Assembly (NCBI RefSeq): GCF_001623875.1
Contig: NZ_LWAE01000003.1
Span: 1-64,000, forward strand
Source: Clostridium magnum DSM 2767
Lineage (GTDB): Bacteria > Bacillota > Clostridia > Clostridiales > Clostridiaceae
DNA: 64,000 bases
Direction of reading: 5' to 3'
Part shown: positions 17,366 through 27,085 of the stretch, piece by piece
Numbering within the stretch: position 1 is the stretch's first letter
How the letters are laid out: each line of letters starts with the position of its first letter
Position numbers and translations under genes: made by a program
The notes under the pieces: model-generated
What the model saw: the letters and a program-made list of their open reading frames with translations, nothing else
Told to the model about the DNA's origin: nothing
The model's database searches: none

Positions 17366-17803
17366 ATGTTTTTAAATGAACTTAATAAAAAGGAAGCAAT
17401 TGACTTTATTAAGATAGTTGAAACTTTAGCTAAAATAGATGATACTTTTGCTCAAAGCGAAAAGGAATTGCTAAGTGAGTATATAGAAGAACTCTCTTTA
17501 ACTAATGAAACTATAGAAAGCCTTGATTTTGAAGCATCAGTAAAAGAGCTAGTTTCATCAACTGATAGAATTAGAAACATAATTTATTTTGAATTGGTTG
17601 GATTAGCTTTAGCAGATGGATCATATGATGAAAAAGAAGTAGAGTTCTTAAATAACCTTGCTGTTCAATTTGATATTAGCACTAAGAAGCAGAAAGAATT
17701 TATAGATTACTTTAAGATAGTTAAGGAAGTCTATGAATCTACATTTGTTGATTATGAAAGTAAAATAGAGTCATTAAAAAAAGCAGCTATGGACTTGTTA
17801 TAA
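17366..17803 (+). CDS. TerB-like hypothetical protein
   Basis: 145 residues, helical and acidic, with GGGGG-type site before the ATG. The central part (GLALADGSYDEKEVEFLNNLA) has the TerB/DjlA N-terminal pattern of an acidic helix pair found in tellurite-resistance TerB-like proteins. No membrane segment. Follows bioA by 55 bases but is not obviously part of biotin metabolism. A terminator lies about 85 bases downstream. Confidence 0.7.
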   Translation: MFLNELNKKEAIDFIKIVETLAKIDDTFAQSEKELLSEYIEELSLTNETIESLDFEASVKELVSSTDRIRNIIYFELVGLALADGSYDEKEVEFLNNLAVQFDISTKKQKEFIDYFKIVKEVYESTFVDYESKIESLKKAAMDLL

Positions 17804-17888
17804 ATGTAGAACCTTATATAAAAGAAATATAAAGGAAAGTTGCAGAATGATTGACACTATATGTTATAAGTGTATTTAATATATAGAA

Positions 17889-17926
17889 AATAAGCATTGG
17901 TAGTAATACTGGTGCTTATTTTTTTA
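17889..17926 (+). terminator. Intrinsic terminator
   Basis: Stem built on AATAAGCA and TGCTTATT followed by seven T. Ends the bioD-bioA-TerB-like transcript. Confidence 0.8.
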
Positions 17927-18082
17927 TATATTAAAGAAAGAACTTAATTTTTTGATTTTGAAAGAATTATTTTGCTCCATATACACCATGAAAATCAATT
18001 TTTGGTTCGTATTATATAATGGGAGTGATAAAAAATGAGAATAAATCCAATTATTAAAACAGATGAATATAATACACATAGA

Positions 18083-18092
18083 GAATTAAATA
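18083..18092 (+). repeat. Left target-site duplication of the IS4-family element
   Basis: GAATTAAATA, repeated exactly at 19551-19560 on the other side of the element. Confidence 0.9.
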
Positions 18093-19550
18093 CACCACTT
18101 TACAAGAAAATTAACTAACCTCATCTAAATATATTAAGGAATTAATTGCCTCTAAAGCTTCTTGATTAATATTGCTCTTTTGTATCTTTTGCACGAAAGT
18201 GCTTAATATTAATTCTTTTGATATTTGGTAAGAGATAGCATTTTTAATTTCTTGAGGACTTTGAAATTTATATTTAGAAAAAGACTTATGAATAAAAGGC
18301 AATATTACTACAAAGCTATAGGCGATAGCCAGTAAATTAGTATAATTTTCTATTGCCTTTTTATTTCGTACCATGTAGTTACCAAAAGACCAAAAGAATT
18401 TATGTTGATAGAAAAACACTTCTATATTCCATCTGAATTTATATGCAAAAAATGGAATAAGAGTTGGTCTTTCTTTATCAGCTTTACATTCATCTACAGT
18501 ATAGTTTTTAAAAATTTGTATATCTGATGGCTCTATGGAGCAAATATAAACTCTTACAGATGAGAATTTATCTACATCTGTAGTTGTTACTGTTACTATA
18601 ACAGGTTCATTAAACAAATTTGTTAAAACCTTTTTAGTTGCAATATAGTAGTCATCCTCTTTAGTGTAGTCAAAATCTCTAATATTAAGTTTTAAACCTT
18701 TCTTTCTTGGGCGTCCTCTTTTTCCAGTAGGTTCTGGACATAAATCATATATGCTGGTATCAGAACGGACTGCCCCTATGATAGAAAGATTGGTATAATT
18801 TCTGAACATATTTAGAAAAGGTCTTTTAGTGTACCAACTATCGCATAACACTATAACTTGGTAATCTAATAGTAACAGCATAATGTTTTGTATCATCTTA
18901 CCAGCTATTTCAAGTTTGGTTTCACTCTTATCATAGAGTTTATATCCAACTGGCAATGTAAGGTATTTGATTTTACCACAAAAGAGTATAGGGATGCTTA
19001 TAACCAATGATACAAAGCAATGTCCATTTAAGAAAGAGGTGCCATCATGCTTTGTATGGTCAAAAAGCTTACCGTAACAATCAAACTTATCTCCAAATTT
19101 AGCTTGAAGTGTGTCATCTATAATTAAGAATATAGTTATAGTAGACTTAAGCTCTTCGGGAATAAGTGAGATTGCTATTTTTACTGTTGCAAACATTAAG
19201 CTCTCTATCGAGAAGTTTGTATAGGATAAAAAATAATAAAAGCTATTAAGAACTTTATTCCAATACTTTTTGATAAAATTGTCATATAAAAATTTTATAG
19301 AACGAACTTCTTGAGTTGAAAGCATAGCAGTAACAAGTAAAATAAATATATGAAAGCTCCGCTTATTGAAGATGGAGCGATATTTACTTAAATAATTTTC
19401 TATTGTTTTAATTGTTGATTTTTCGTCAATACTAATCATAGTACTAGATACCTCCTAATCAGTGCTGGTTTGCTCAATATTAGTATTGATAATTAAGAGG
19501 TATTTGGTACGTTGTATTTTTTGGTAACTTAAATTACTTGTAAAGTGGTG
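18093..19550 (-). mobile_element. Complete IS4-family insertion sequence, 1458 bp
   Basis: Ends in the perfect 14-bp terminal inverted repeat CACCACTTTACAAG (similarity goes on imperfectly inward) and is flanked by the 10-bp direct repeat GAATTAAATA. It carries one transposase gene on the minus strand. Ends, duplication and gene are all intact, so it looks recently mobile. Confidence 0.92.
18111..19439 (-). CDS. IS4-family DDE transposase
   Basis: 442 residues, ATG behind AGGAGG. Catalytic acidic residues are visible as IIDDTLQ (first Asp), VLCDSWYT (second Asp) and the IS4 signature Y-x2-R-x3-E-x6-K in YKFRWNIEVFFYQHK. A basic KRGRPRKKG stretch lies mid-protein. No frameshift or stop inside. 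The gene fills nearly the whole element. Confidence 0.92.
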   Translation of the reverse strand: MISIDEKSTIKTIENYLSKYRSIFNKRSFHIFILLVTAMLSTQEVRSIKFLYDNFIKKYWNKVLNSFYYFLSYTNFSIESLMFATVKIAISLIPEELKSTITIFLIIDDTLQAKFGDKFDCYGKLFDHTKHDGTSFLNGHCFVSLVISIPILFCGKIKYLTLPVGYKLYDKSETKLEIAGKMIQNIMLLLLDYQVIVLCDSWYTKRPFLNMFRNYTNLSIIGAVRSDTSIYDLCPEPTGKRGRPRKKGLKLNIRDFDYTKEDDYYIATKKVLTNLFNEPVIVTVTTTDVDKFSSVRVYICSIEPSDIQIFKNYTVDECKADKERPTLIPFFAYKFRWNIEVFFYQHKFFWSFGNYMVRNKKAIENYTNLLAIAYSFVVILPFIHKSFSKYKFQSPQEIKNAISYQISKELILSTFVQKIQKSNINQEALEAINSLIYLDEVS

Positions 19551-19560
19551 GAATTAAATA
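19551..19560 (+). repeat. Right target-site duplication of the IS4-family element
   Basis: GAATTAAATA, identical to 18083-18092. Confidence 0.9.
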
Positions 19561-19743
19561 GTAAATATGAAAAAAAGCATATCAAAAGAGATGAAGATCA
19601 AGATATATCATTTTTAGACATTTTGGAACGAAGGAAGAAAAATATTATGGACGGGAATAGAAGATAGCGCCAAGGTCTAAATAATATTTATGTAAGATAT
19701 ACTAATTGAAAGATAAATGCTTAAGTTTTGCTATGTCAAAATG

Positions 19744-19792
19744 AAAACTGCTGTAGATAAATTAAAATCTATATCTATGGCAGTTTTTTTGT
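19744..19792 (+). terminator. Intrinsic terminator
   Basis: Outer stem AAAACTGC / GCAGTTTT plus an inner TAGATA / TATCTA, then a T run. It follows the interrupted small gene; the rest of 19668-19969 is AT-rich with no gene. Confidence 0.75.
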
Positions 19793-19969
19793 TATACAAA
19801 ATATTAATTGTTTTCTATGTACAAAAATATCAAGGTAAATTTGTACACTATGGACATGTGATTAACTTTAATAATGTGGTAAATTATAAATAATAAATTT
19901 AACAAAAGTTTAATAATGACATATAAAAATTTGTAAATTATCAATTAATATGTTGTGGAGGTAGATTTT

Positions 19970-21121
19970 ATGAGTTTTTCAATTTTTCAAAGTCCTGAGA
20001 AAATAATATATGGAGAAGATACAGTAAACTTAACAGGAAGAGAAGCAGTGACCTTTGGTAATAAGGTTTTAGTAGTTACTGGTAAAGGTTCTTCTAAAAA
20101 GACAGGTGCTCTTGATAAAGTGTTAAAGAGCCTAAAAGACAGCTCTTTAGAATATATAGTATTTGATAAAGTGGAATCAGATCCTAGTGTTAATACTGTG
20201 AGAGAAGGTGTCAAGCTTGCAAAACAAGAAGGTGCTAATTTAATAGTAGCATTAGGTGGGGGAAGTGCTTTAGATGCTGCAAAGGGCATAAGTGTCATGA
20301 CTGGTAATAAAGGAGATATTGTAGATTATGAGAAAAAAACTCCTGAAAAAGAAGGAATGCCAATAATAGCAATACCTACAACAGCAGGTACAGGAAGCGA
20401 GGTAACTAAATTTACAATTATAACAGACACAGAAAGAAAGATAAAAATGCTGATAGGCGGTGATACCTTAATACCCAAAGTAGCAATTTTAGACCATAAG
20501 CTTACAGTTATGATGCCTCCAGCAGTTACTGCTGCTACAGGAATGGATGCTTTAACCCATGCTATAGAAGCTTTTATATCTAAAAAGTCTCAGCCTACTA
20601 CAGATATGTACGCTTTATCTGCTATTAAGATTATAAGCGCTAATTTAGCTAAAGCAGTTTTAGACGGAGAAAATCTAGAAGCTAGAAAAAATATGTTGCT
20701 AGGTCAAATGTATGCAGGTTTAGCTTTTAGCAATGCATCAGTTGCATTAGTCCATTCTATGTCGAGACCTTTAGGTGCATATTTCAAGGTGCCACATGGT
20801 CTTGCAAATGCATTACTGCTTCCAGTAGTTATGGAGTTTAATAGGGCTGCCTGCGCAGAAAAGTTTGTTTCTATTGCAAAGGCCATGGGAGAAAAAACAA
20901 ATCATAAATCTGTTAGAGATGCTAGTAGTTTAGCTGTAGAGGCAGTAAATAAATTATTTTTTGAGACAGGCTTACCTAAAACTTTAAAACAAGTAGGTGT
21001 AGAAAAAGAGCTAATAGAAAAGATGGCAGAGGATGCTATGGCCAGCGGAAGCACAGCTAATAATCCTAGAAAACCTAATGTGAAAGAACTTGTGGGGATT
21101 TATAACAAAATATATGAGTAA
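19970..21121 (+). CDS. Iron-containing alcohol dehydrogenase
   Basis: 383 residues from the ATG at 19970, which follows GGAGG; a GTG at 19955 overlaps the site. Group-III Fe-ADH: nucleotide-binding ALGGGSALDAAKG, TTAGTGSEVT, and metal ligands in DALTHAIEAF and HSMSRPLGAYFKVPHG. Family members reduce aldehydes to alcohols with NAD(P)H (1-propanol, butanol, sulfoacetaldehyde). The next gene, 36 bases on, is a class-III aminotransferase, so the aldehyde it reduces may come from deaminating an amine. Substrate not determinable from sequence. Confidence 0.88.
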   Translation: MSFSIFQSPEKIIYGEDTVNLTGREAVTFGNKVLVVTGKGSSKKTGALDKVLKSLKDSSLEYIVFDKVESDPSVNTVREGVKLAKQEGANLIVALGGGSALDAAKGISVMTGNKGDIVDYEKKTPEKEGMPIIAIPTTAGTGSEVTKFTIITDTERKIKMLIGGDTLIPKVAILDHKLTVMMPPAVTAATGMDALTHAIEAFISKKSQPTTDMYALSAIKIISANLAKAVLDGENLEARKNMLLGQMYAGLAFSNASVALVHSMSRPLGAYFKVPHGLANALLLPVVMEFNRAACAEKFVSIAKAMGEKTNHKSVRDASSLAVEAVNKLFFETGLPKTLKQVGVEKELIEKMAEDAMASGSTANNPRKPNVKELVGIYNKIYE

Positions 21122-21157
21122 AAATAAAATTATTAATAGACTTAAGGGGGTACTAAA

Positions 21158-22486
21158 ATGTTATCAGTAGAGGAAATAAAAAAATATGATAAAAATTATA
21201 ATCTTCATTCTTGGAGTGCACAGGGTGCTTTAAATCCCTTAGTAATTACAAAAGCTGAAGGAATATATTTTTGGGATAGTGATGGAAAGAGATATATGGA
21301 CATGTCTTCTCAGCTTGTAAATTTAAATATAGGACATGGTAATAAGAAAGTTATTGAAGCTATAAAAAATCAAGCAGAAAAACTTCCTTTTATGGGACCA
21401 GGCTATGCTGTAGATGTAAGATCGGAACTGGCTAAAAAAGTTATAGAAAAAGCACCTGAGAATATGGGAAAAGTATTTTTTACCTTAGGAGGAGCTGAAT
21501 CAAATGAAAATGCTATAAAAATAGCTAAATTGGTTACAGGAAGACATAAAATATTTTCAAGATATCGTTCCTACCATGGCGCTAGCTTTGGTGCAGCAAA
21601 TTTAAGTGGTGAGCCTAGAAGATATACCTGTGAGCCTGGTATACCTGGTTTTGTAAAATTCTTTGACCCTTACATTTATAGAGAAGATATAGATTTTAAA
21701 AGTGAAGAAGAGGCAGCTAAGTTTTACGTAAATAAATTAAATGAACAGATACTTTATGAAGGACCAGAAAGTATAGCAGCTATTTTCATGGAAACAATAA
21801 CTGGAAGTAACGGAATCATCATTCCTCCAAAGGGATATCTACAGGGTGTAAGAACTCTTTGTGATAAATACGGAATAGTTATGGTTTGTGATGAAGTAAT
21901 GGCAGGCTGGGGAAGAACAGGAGAATGGTTTGCATGTAACAATTGGAATGTTGAGCCTGATATTATTACTTTCGCAAAGGGAATTACTTGTGGATATGTG
22001 CCTTTAGGAGGTGTTATAGTAAGTAAACCTATAGCAGAATATTTTGATGAGAATACATTAATGTGTGGATTAACCTACAATGCTCATCCATTAGCTTGTG
22101 CAGCAGGTTGTGCAACTTTGGAGGTATATGAGGAACAAAACTTAATAGAAAACGCCAAAAATATGGGCAAAATATTAGGTTTTGAGCTTGAAAAGATTAA
22201 AGAAAAACATCCATCTGTAGGAGATGTAAGATATATAGGATTGTTCTCAGCAATAGAGCTGGTTAAAGATAAAACTACTAGGGAAGCTTTAGTACCTTAT
22301 GGAAAAGATCCTGATAAGATAATGGGAAAAATGATAGGAATGCTAAAACAAGAAGGATTTTCAACTTATTCCCATGAAAATTGCATAATGATTGCACCAC
22401 CTTTGATAATAAAGGAAGAGGAGATAAATGAAGCTATGATAATTTTAGATAGGGTTTTAAATTTCGTTGATGAGTATATAAAATAA
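21158..22486 (+). CDS. Class-III aminotransferase, taurine/omega-amine type
   Basis: 442 residues, AGGGGG before the ATG. PLP fold type I, class III. NLHSWSAQGALNPLVI at the N-terminus is typical of the taurine-2-oxoglutarate/taurine-pyruvate transaminase branch. PLP-binding Asp in VCDEVMAGWGRTGE and Lys in TFAKGITCGYVPLGG. Pairing with an Fe-ADH suggests amine to aldehyde to alcohol with capture of the amino group. Taurine to isethionate is one known case; beta-alanine or other omega-amines are alternatives. Confidence 0.82.
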   Translation: MLSVEEIKKYDKNYNLHSWSAQGALNPLVITKAEGIYFWDSDGKRYMDMSSQLVNLNIGHGNKKVIEAIKNQAEKLPFMGPGYAVDVRSELAKKVIEKAPENMGKVFFTLGGAESNENAIKIAKLVTGRHKIFSRYRSYHGASFGAANLSGEPRRYTCEPGIPGFVKFFDPYIYREDIDFKSEEEAAKFYVNKLNEQILYEGPESIAAIFMETITGSNGIIIPPKGYLQGVRTLCDKYGIVMVCDEVMAGWGRTGEWFACNNWNVEPDIITFAKGITCGYVPLGGVIVSKPIAEYFDENTLMCGLTYNAHPLACAAGCATLEVYEEQNLIENAKNMGKILGFELEKIKEKHPSVGDVRYIGLFSAIELVKDKTTREALVPYGKDPDKIMGKMIGMLKQEGFSTYSHENCIMIAPPLIIKEEEINEAMIILDRVLNFVDEYIK

Positions 22487-22507
22487 GTGAAAAATCTACA
22501 GTAGGAG

Positions 22508-22556
22508 TAGAGTATCCTAATATTTGTATGAATCCAATATAGGAATACTCTATTTG
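22508..22556 (+). terminator. Hairpin after the class-III aminotransferase gene
   Basis: Imperfect ~16-bp stem opening TAGAGTAT and closing ATACTCTA, followed by TTTGAATTTTT. Probably reduces read-through into the next aminotransferase gene. Confidence 0.6.
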
Positions 22557-22650
22557 AATTTTTCTGCAAATATATATAGTATTGCACTGTGTTTTGTATT
22601 ATAATAATCTGATAAACATTTATTTTGCAAAAATAAAAGGGGGCAATTTC

Positions 22651-23838
22651 ATGTTTTCAGAAAAGATAGTAGACAATTTAAGCAGATCTTCTTGGATTAG
22701 AGCAATGTTTGAGGAAGGGGCAAAACTTGCAGAAAAATATGGGGCAGACAATGTTTATGACTTTAGTCTTGGAAACCCTTATGCTGAACCTCCAAAAGAG
22801 GTAACAGAATCACTTAAAAATTACATATTAAATGATTCAAAAGGTATTCATAGATATATGAATAATGCGGGTTATCCAGAGGTTAGAGAAAAAATAGCAA
22901 AATCTTTACAAAAAGAAAGTGGAGTTCAGCTTTCAGCGGATAACGTTGTAATGACAGTTGGTGCTGCAGGAGGGTTAAACGTAGTATTAAAAGCTATTCT
23001 TAATCCAGGTGAAGAGGTTATTGTTTTTGCACCATACTTTGTAGAATATAATTTCTATGCAGATAACCATGGTGGAAAAACAGTGGTGGTTCCACCGGAT
23101 GTTACTACCTTTGAACCAGATTTAAATGCTTTTAAAAAGAGCATAACTCCAAAAACAAAAGCTTTAATTATCAATAATCCTAATAACCCAACAGGAGTTA
23201 TATATAGTGAAGAAAAATTAAAAAATATTGCAGAAATCTTAGCTAAAAAAGAGAAAGAATATGGAACAACAATCTTTGTTCTCTCCGATCAGCCATATAG
23301 TGAAATAATTTATGATGGAGCTAAGGTACCAAGTATGTTAGCTATTTTTAATAACTCAATTATAGTAAATTCCTTTAGTAAATCTTTAGGACTAGCAGGT
23401 GAGAGAATAGGTTATATTGCAGCAAGCAGCAGAATAAATGATATACATATACTTATGGATGCTCTAACTTTCTGTAACCGTACCCTTGGCTTTGTAAATG
23501 CTCCAGGATTATTTCAGAAAGTTGTTGCTGATTCATTAGATGCTAAAGTAGAAACTGAAGAATATAAAAAGAGAAGAGATTTTTTATATGAAAATCTTAC
23601 AAGACTTGGTTTTGAGTGTGTAAAACCTCAAGGGGCTTTTTACCTTTTCCCAAAGGCATTTATAAAGGATGATGTGGAGTTTATAAAGAGAGCAATAAAT
23701 CATAACTTACTTCTTGTTCCGGGAAGTGGTTTTGGATGTCCAGGATATTTTAGAATTTCATATTGTGTAAAATTTGACATGATTGAAAGATCAATTTCTG
23801 CTTTTGAAAAATTAGCGGAAGAATTTAATAAAGGCTAG
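22651..23838 (+). CDS. Class-I PLP aminotransferase (AspB-like)
   Basis: 395 residues from the ATG at 22651, which follows AGGGGGC; a longer frame from 22582 lacks a site. Fold type I: NNPNNPTGVIYSEE (cofactor-contacting Asn), DQPYSEI, and PLP lysine in VNSFSKSLGLAGERIGY. The C-terminal arginine region is FRISYC. It would move amino groups between glutamate and an oxo-acid; substrate unknown. Grouped with the Fe-ADH and class-III aminotransferase, it may recycle the amino acceptor. Confidence 0.85.
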   Translation: MFSEKIVDNLSRSSWIRAMFEEGAKLAEKYGADNVYDFSLGNPYAEPPKEVTESLKNYILNDSKGIHRYMNNAGYPEVREKIAKSLQKESGVQLSADNVVMTVGAAGGLNVVLKAILNPGEEVIVFAPYFVEYNFYADNHGGKTVVVPPDVTTFEPDLNAFKKSITPKTKALIINNPNNPTGVIYSEEKLKNIAEILAKKEKEYGTTIFVLSDQPYSEIIYDGAKVPSMLAIFNNSIIVNSFSKSLGLAGERIGYIAASSRINDIHILMDALTFCNRTLGFVNAPGLFQKVVADSLDAKVETEEYKKRRDFLYENLTRLGFECVKPQGAFYLFPKAFIKDDVEFIKRAINHNLLLVPGSGFGCPGYFRISYCVKFDMIERSISAFEKLAEEFNKG

Positions 23839-23935
23839 TAGTAAGAGTCTCGCTTTGTTCTGTAATATTATGATGGTTACAGAGCAAAGTGTAGGATTTA
23901 GAAATTTTCAGATATTAATTATATAAGTAATGACA

Positions 23936-23994
23936 CTAAAAGTTAAGAGGGCTCATGATAAAATATGTTTATCATAAGCCCTCTTAACTTTTAG
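23936..23994. repeat. Long inverted repeat, possible bidirectional terminator
   Basis: About 26-bp stem, arms starting CTAAAAGTTAAGAGGGCT and ending in its complement, 5-base loop. No T run on either side. A second, smaller palindrome around CTTTGTTCTGTAA lies at about 23863-23891. The rest of 23839-24226 is AT-rich and empty. Confidence 0.6.
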
Positions 23995-24226
23995 GTTGAT
24001 AGAGTATTATTGTTGCAATAAAAAAGAATACTATTTCATACTTAACATCATTAGGATACAATTTGCAGGTTAAGTTTAGGTAAAGATAAAGCTTGATTTA
24101 GGATGTTTTTCAGTTTTATAGATTATCTGGTAAATTTTTATTGAAAATGTTACATAGTATGGTAAAATCAAAATATTGGTGATGAAATATAATTATAATA
24201 TATAAATTATAATATGAGGTAATAAT

Positions 24227-27052
24227 ATGGGGGAGAAAGTTAATAAAAGAAGTTTGCAAAGAAGAATAAGAAACATGGCATTTACTTTGAATTTTTATAG
24301 TTTATTGATAATGGTGGTTGTGATGATGTTTGCGCTGGGAGCAACCTTTAAAATTTTCAGTTCAATAATATCTGAAACTGCTGCAAATCAAATCGGATTT
24401 CAGCTTAGAGATGAATATTCAAAAGCACTGCGCCAGGGAAAAATGAAAACTGAATTTACAGAAGTAACTCCAGAATACAAAGAGATTTTTGAAAGAGTAG
24501 GGTTTTCTTATGCAATTTCTTTTTTTAATAACCAATCAGAAACTGATACAAGTAAAAATAATAATGATCATATAAAAGATATAGGAAAACTGCCTTTGGT
24601 AGTAGACTATAATATATTAAAAGATGATAAACTGATTTATTCTTCTGTACCTGAATTCTATTTAGACCCTGTTAAGTTAACATCTAAATGGGAGAATTGG
24701 TTAATTAAAATGTTAAATAAAACTACTATAAAAACCGTAGCTGATAATGAAAACAAACTGCTTTTTACACTTCAAGTAAGGCTTAATCCGATGATTATTT
24801 TGGGTGGGTATATAGTTTTAGCTGCAATATGCTTCCTTGTATTTCTCATAACTCTGTTAATATCTAAAATAGCCTCTTATAAATTAAGTACTGCTATTAT
24901 AAAACCTTTGGCTGACCTTGACAAAATAATGAAAGATCTAGCAAATGGGAATATAGAAGAAGCTATTTGTGCTGAGATTAAATTTAAAAAACCAATAAGT
25001 GAAGTTGAGGAATTGGCTCAATCTACAAACATAATTATGGCTAGAATGCATAATTATGTTGATATCTTGGCAAATCAAAACACTGAGTTGGAGGCTCAAA
25101 ATTTTACTCTTAATGAGACTAGAAAAACCCTAGAGAATATAAACCAAGTGCTGGATAGCAAAAATTTAAAGCTAAAAAATATATTAAATAATGCAGAGCA
25201 GGGATTCCTGACTTTTAAAAAAGACTTGCTTATCCAGGAGGAATATAGTATTCAGTGTGAAAAAATATTTAATAGTATAATTCTACATAAAAAATTATCC
25301 TCCATATTATACCAAAAAGATGGAAGCATGATAAATTTCATGGATGAATTATTTGTTGAAATATTCAATTCAGATAAAAGGCAGAGAAAACTATATTTAA
25401 CCTTACTACCAGAAGAAATTGAGATAAATGATAGAATTTTAAGTCTATGCTATAAAGTGGTTAAAGATTTAAAGAATGAAGATTTAATCATGGTAATAAT
25501 AACTGATATAACAGAAAAAAGATTGTTGGAAAAAAAGATGGACGAAGAGAGAAATACTTTAAAAATGGTAGTAAGAACTATTATAAATAGAGATGAATTT
25601 AGAGCGCTTGTTAAAGAATATGAAGATTTTGCAAATAAGTCATTTAAAAATATACCTAAAGAACAGTATGATCAAGTATTAAGACAAATTCATACTTTTA
25701 AAGGTACTTTTAGTCAATATGAAATGGTTAATGTTGTAAATAAACTTAATCAATTAGAAGACAAGTTATATGAAGATAAATTTCAGTTTGACATAAAAGA
25801 TATAGATAATAAAGAATTAATTTCATGGGTAAAAGAAGATCTAGATATCATAAAAATTTATGCAGGTAAAGATTTTATGCAAGATGGTGAACTTTTGTAT
25901 ATAAAGAAGGAAAGGCTTATTGAAATTGAAAATAAGGTTAAGAACACATTAAGTCCAAGTGAAAGTAAGATTATTTTACGGATTATAAAAAGTCTAAGGA
26001 GTAAGTCATTAAAGGATTTACTAAGGTCTTATCCGGATTATGTTATGAAATTAAGTGAGAGACTAGGTAAAACAGTAAAACCATTTAAAGTAACTGGTGA
26101 TGATATAATGATAGATGCTAATTATTATCATGATGTTTTAAAATCTATTGCGCATATTTTTAGAAATTGTGTAGATCATGGTATAGAAACAGTAGATGAA
26201 AGATTAGAAGCAGGAAAAGAGCAAATAGGGTATATTACTTGCAATCTTAAAAATCTACAAAACAACTTCCAGATAATAATTGCTGATGATGGAAGAGGAA
26301 TTAATGTAGAACTGCTAGAACAAAAAGTTTTAAATAAAGGGTTATATTCTAAAGAAGAATTAAATAAAATGAGTTGTTCAGAAAAAATCAATTTAATATT
26401 TGAGCACGGAATGACCACAAAAGAGAAACCTACTTATATCTCTGGAAGAGGAGTAGGAATGAGTGCTGTGAAACAAAGTGTAGAAGAGTGTGGTGGAAAA
26501 ATAGAAGTGGACAACAAAGAAGATTATGGTACAGTTTTCACTTTAACACTTCCTAAAATTCAAAATGAAGAAAAAGTTTCAGTTACAGCTGAAGATTTTA
26601 TCAAAGTAATTGCTGAAATTGCTATAGACATAATTTTTAAGCAAACGAGACTAAATTTTGAATTAAAGCAAATTGAAGCAAAAAATACTATAACTTTAAA
26701 TGACATAACTGCTCAGTTAAGTATCAATGGAACTTTCAATTCAATTTTAATGATTAGTATTAACAATGCTATGGGTAAAAAATTAGTAGAAGGTTTTATG
26801 ATAGATGATATTAAAGAAGAGGATAAAATAAGCTATTTTGAAGATGTGCTAGGAGAAATATCAAACACTATATTAGGATTAACTTCTGGCAAATTTGAAA
26901 ATACAAATGGTATATTTCATATTGGAATACCTTCAATCATATCAAATAGTACAGGAGGATGCATAAAGAACACTCAATCTCAAATATTAAACTGTAACTT
27001 AATTTGTTCAGAGTATGAATTTTGCATTTATATAATCTTTGATGAAGAATAA
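24227..27052 (+). CDS. Membrane CheA-like sensor kinase with Hpt and CheX-like domains
   Basis: 941 residues. Membrane segments at about 18-45 and 187-215 enclose a ~140-residue outside sensor. Then HAMP, a coiled coil (about 275-320), a PAS-like region (about 325-445), an Hpt domain with His489 in QIHTFKGTFSQ, and a CheA-type HATPase (HIFRNCVDHGIE, IADDGRGIN, SGRGVGMSAVK). The last ~150 residues resemble CheX/CheC (VLGEISNTILGLTSGKF), where CheA proteins have a CheW-like P5 domain. It should phosphorylate the response regulator encoded 33 bases downstream. The fused CheX-like part may also dephosphorylate that partner. Confidence 0.85.
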   Translation: MGEKVNKRSLQRRIRNMAFTLNFYSLLIMVVVMMFALGATFKIFSSIISETAANQIGFQLRDEYSKALRQGKMKTEFTEVTPEYKEIFERVGFSYAISFFNNQSETDTSKNNNDHIKDIGKLPLVVDYNILKDDKLIYSSVPEFYLDPVKLTSKWENWLIKMLNKTTIKTVADNENKLLFTLQVRLNPMIILGGYIVLAAICFLVFLITLLISKIASYKLSTAIIKPLADLDKIMKDLANGNIEEAICAEIKFKKPISEVEELAQSTNIIMARMHNYVDILANQNTELEAQNFTLNETRKTLENINQVLDSKNLKLKNILNNAEQGFLTFKKDLLIQEEYSIQCEKIFNSIILHKKLSSILYQKDGSMINFMDELFVEIFNSDKRQRKLYLTLLPEEIEINDRILSLCYKVVKDLKNEDLIMVIITDITEKRLLEKKMDEERNTLKMVVRTIINRDEFRALVKEYEDFANKSFKNIPKEQYDQVLRQIHTFKGTFSQYEMVNVVNKLNQLEDKLYEDKFQFDIKDIDNKELISWVKEDLDIIKIYAGKDFMQDGELLYIKKERLIEIENKVKNTLSPSESKIILRIIKSLRSKSLKDLLRSYPDYVMKLSERLGKTVKPFKVTGDDIMIDANYYHDVLKSIAHIFRNCVDHGIETVDERLEAGKEQIGYITCNLKNLQNNFQIIIADDGRGINVELLEQKVLNKGLYSKEELNKMSCSEKINLIFEHGMTTKEKPTYISGRGVGMSAVKQSVEECGGKIEVDNKEDYGTVFTLTLPKIQNEEKVSVTAEDFIKVIAEIAIDIIFKQTRLNFELKQIEAKNTITLNDITAQLSINGTFNSILMISINNAMGKKLVEGFMIDDIKEEDKISYFEDVLGEISNTILGLTSGKFENTNGIFHIGIPSIISNSTGGCIKNTQSQILNCNLICSEYEFCIYIIFDEE

Positions 27053-27085
27053 AATAAGTTGAATTATTTAGAGGAGGAAATATAG

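Larger units (their letters stand above)
18035..19667 (+). pseudogene. 54-codon gene interrupted by the IS4-family element
   Basis: The 5' part (18035-18092, ATG after GGGAG) and 3' part (19561-19667) join exactly in frame when the element and one copy of the 10-bp duplication are removed. The result is a 54-residue protein that starts MRINPIIKTDEYN and contains ISFLDILERRKK. Small charged soluble protein, function unknown. The precise joint shows the insertion is recent and the gene was intact before it. Confidence 0.75.

Noticed and set aside
23936..23994. MITE call for the long inverted repeat
   Set aside because: No second copy in the window and no target duplication; a terminator-like role is simpler.
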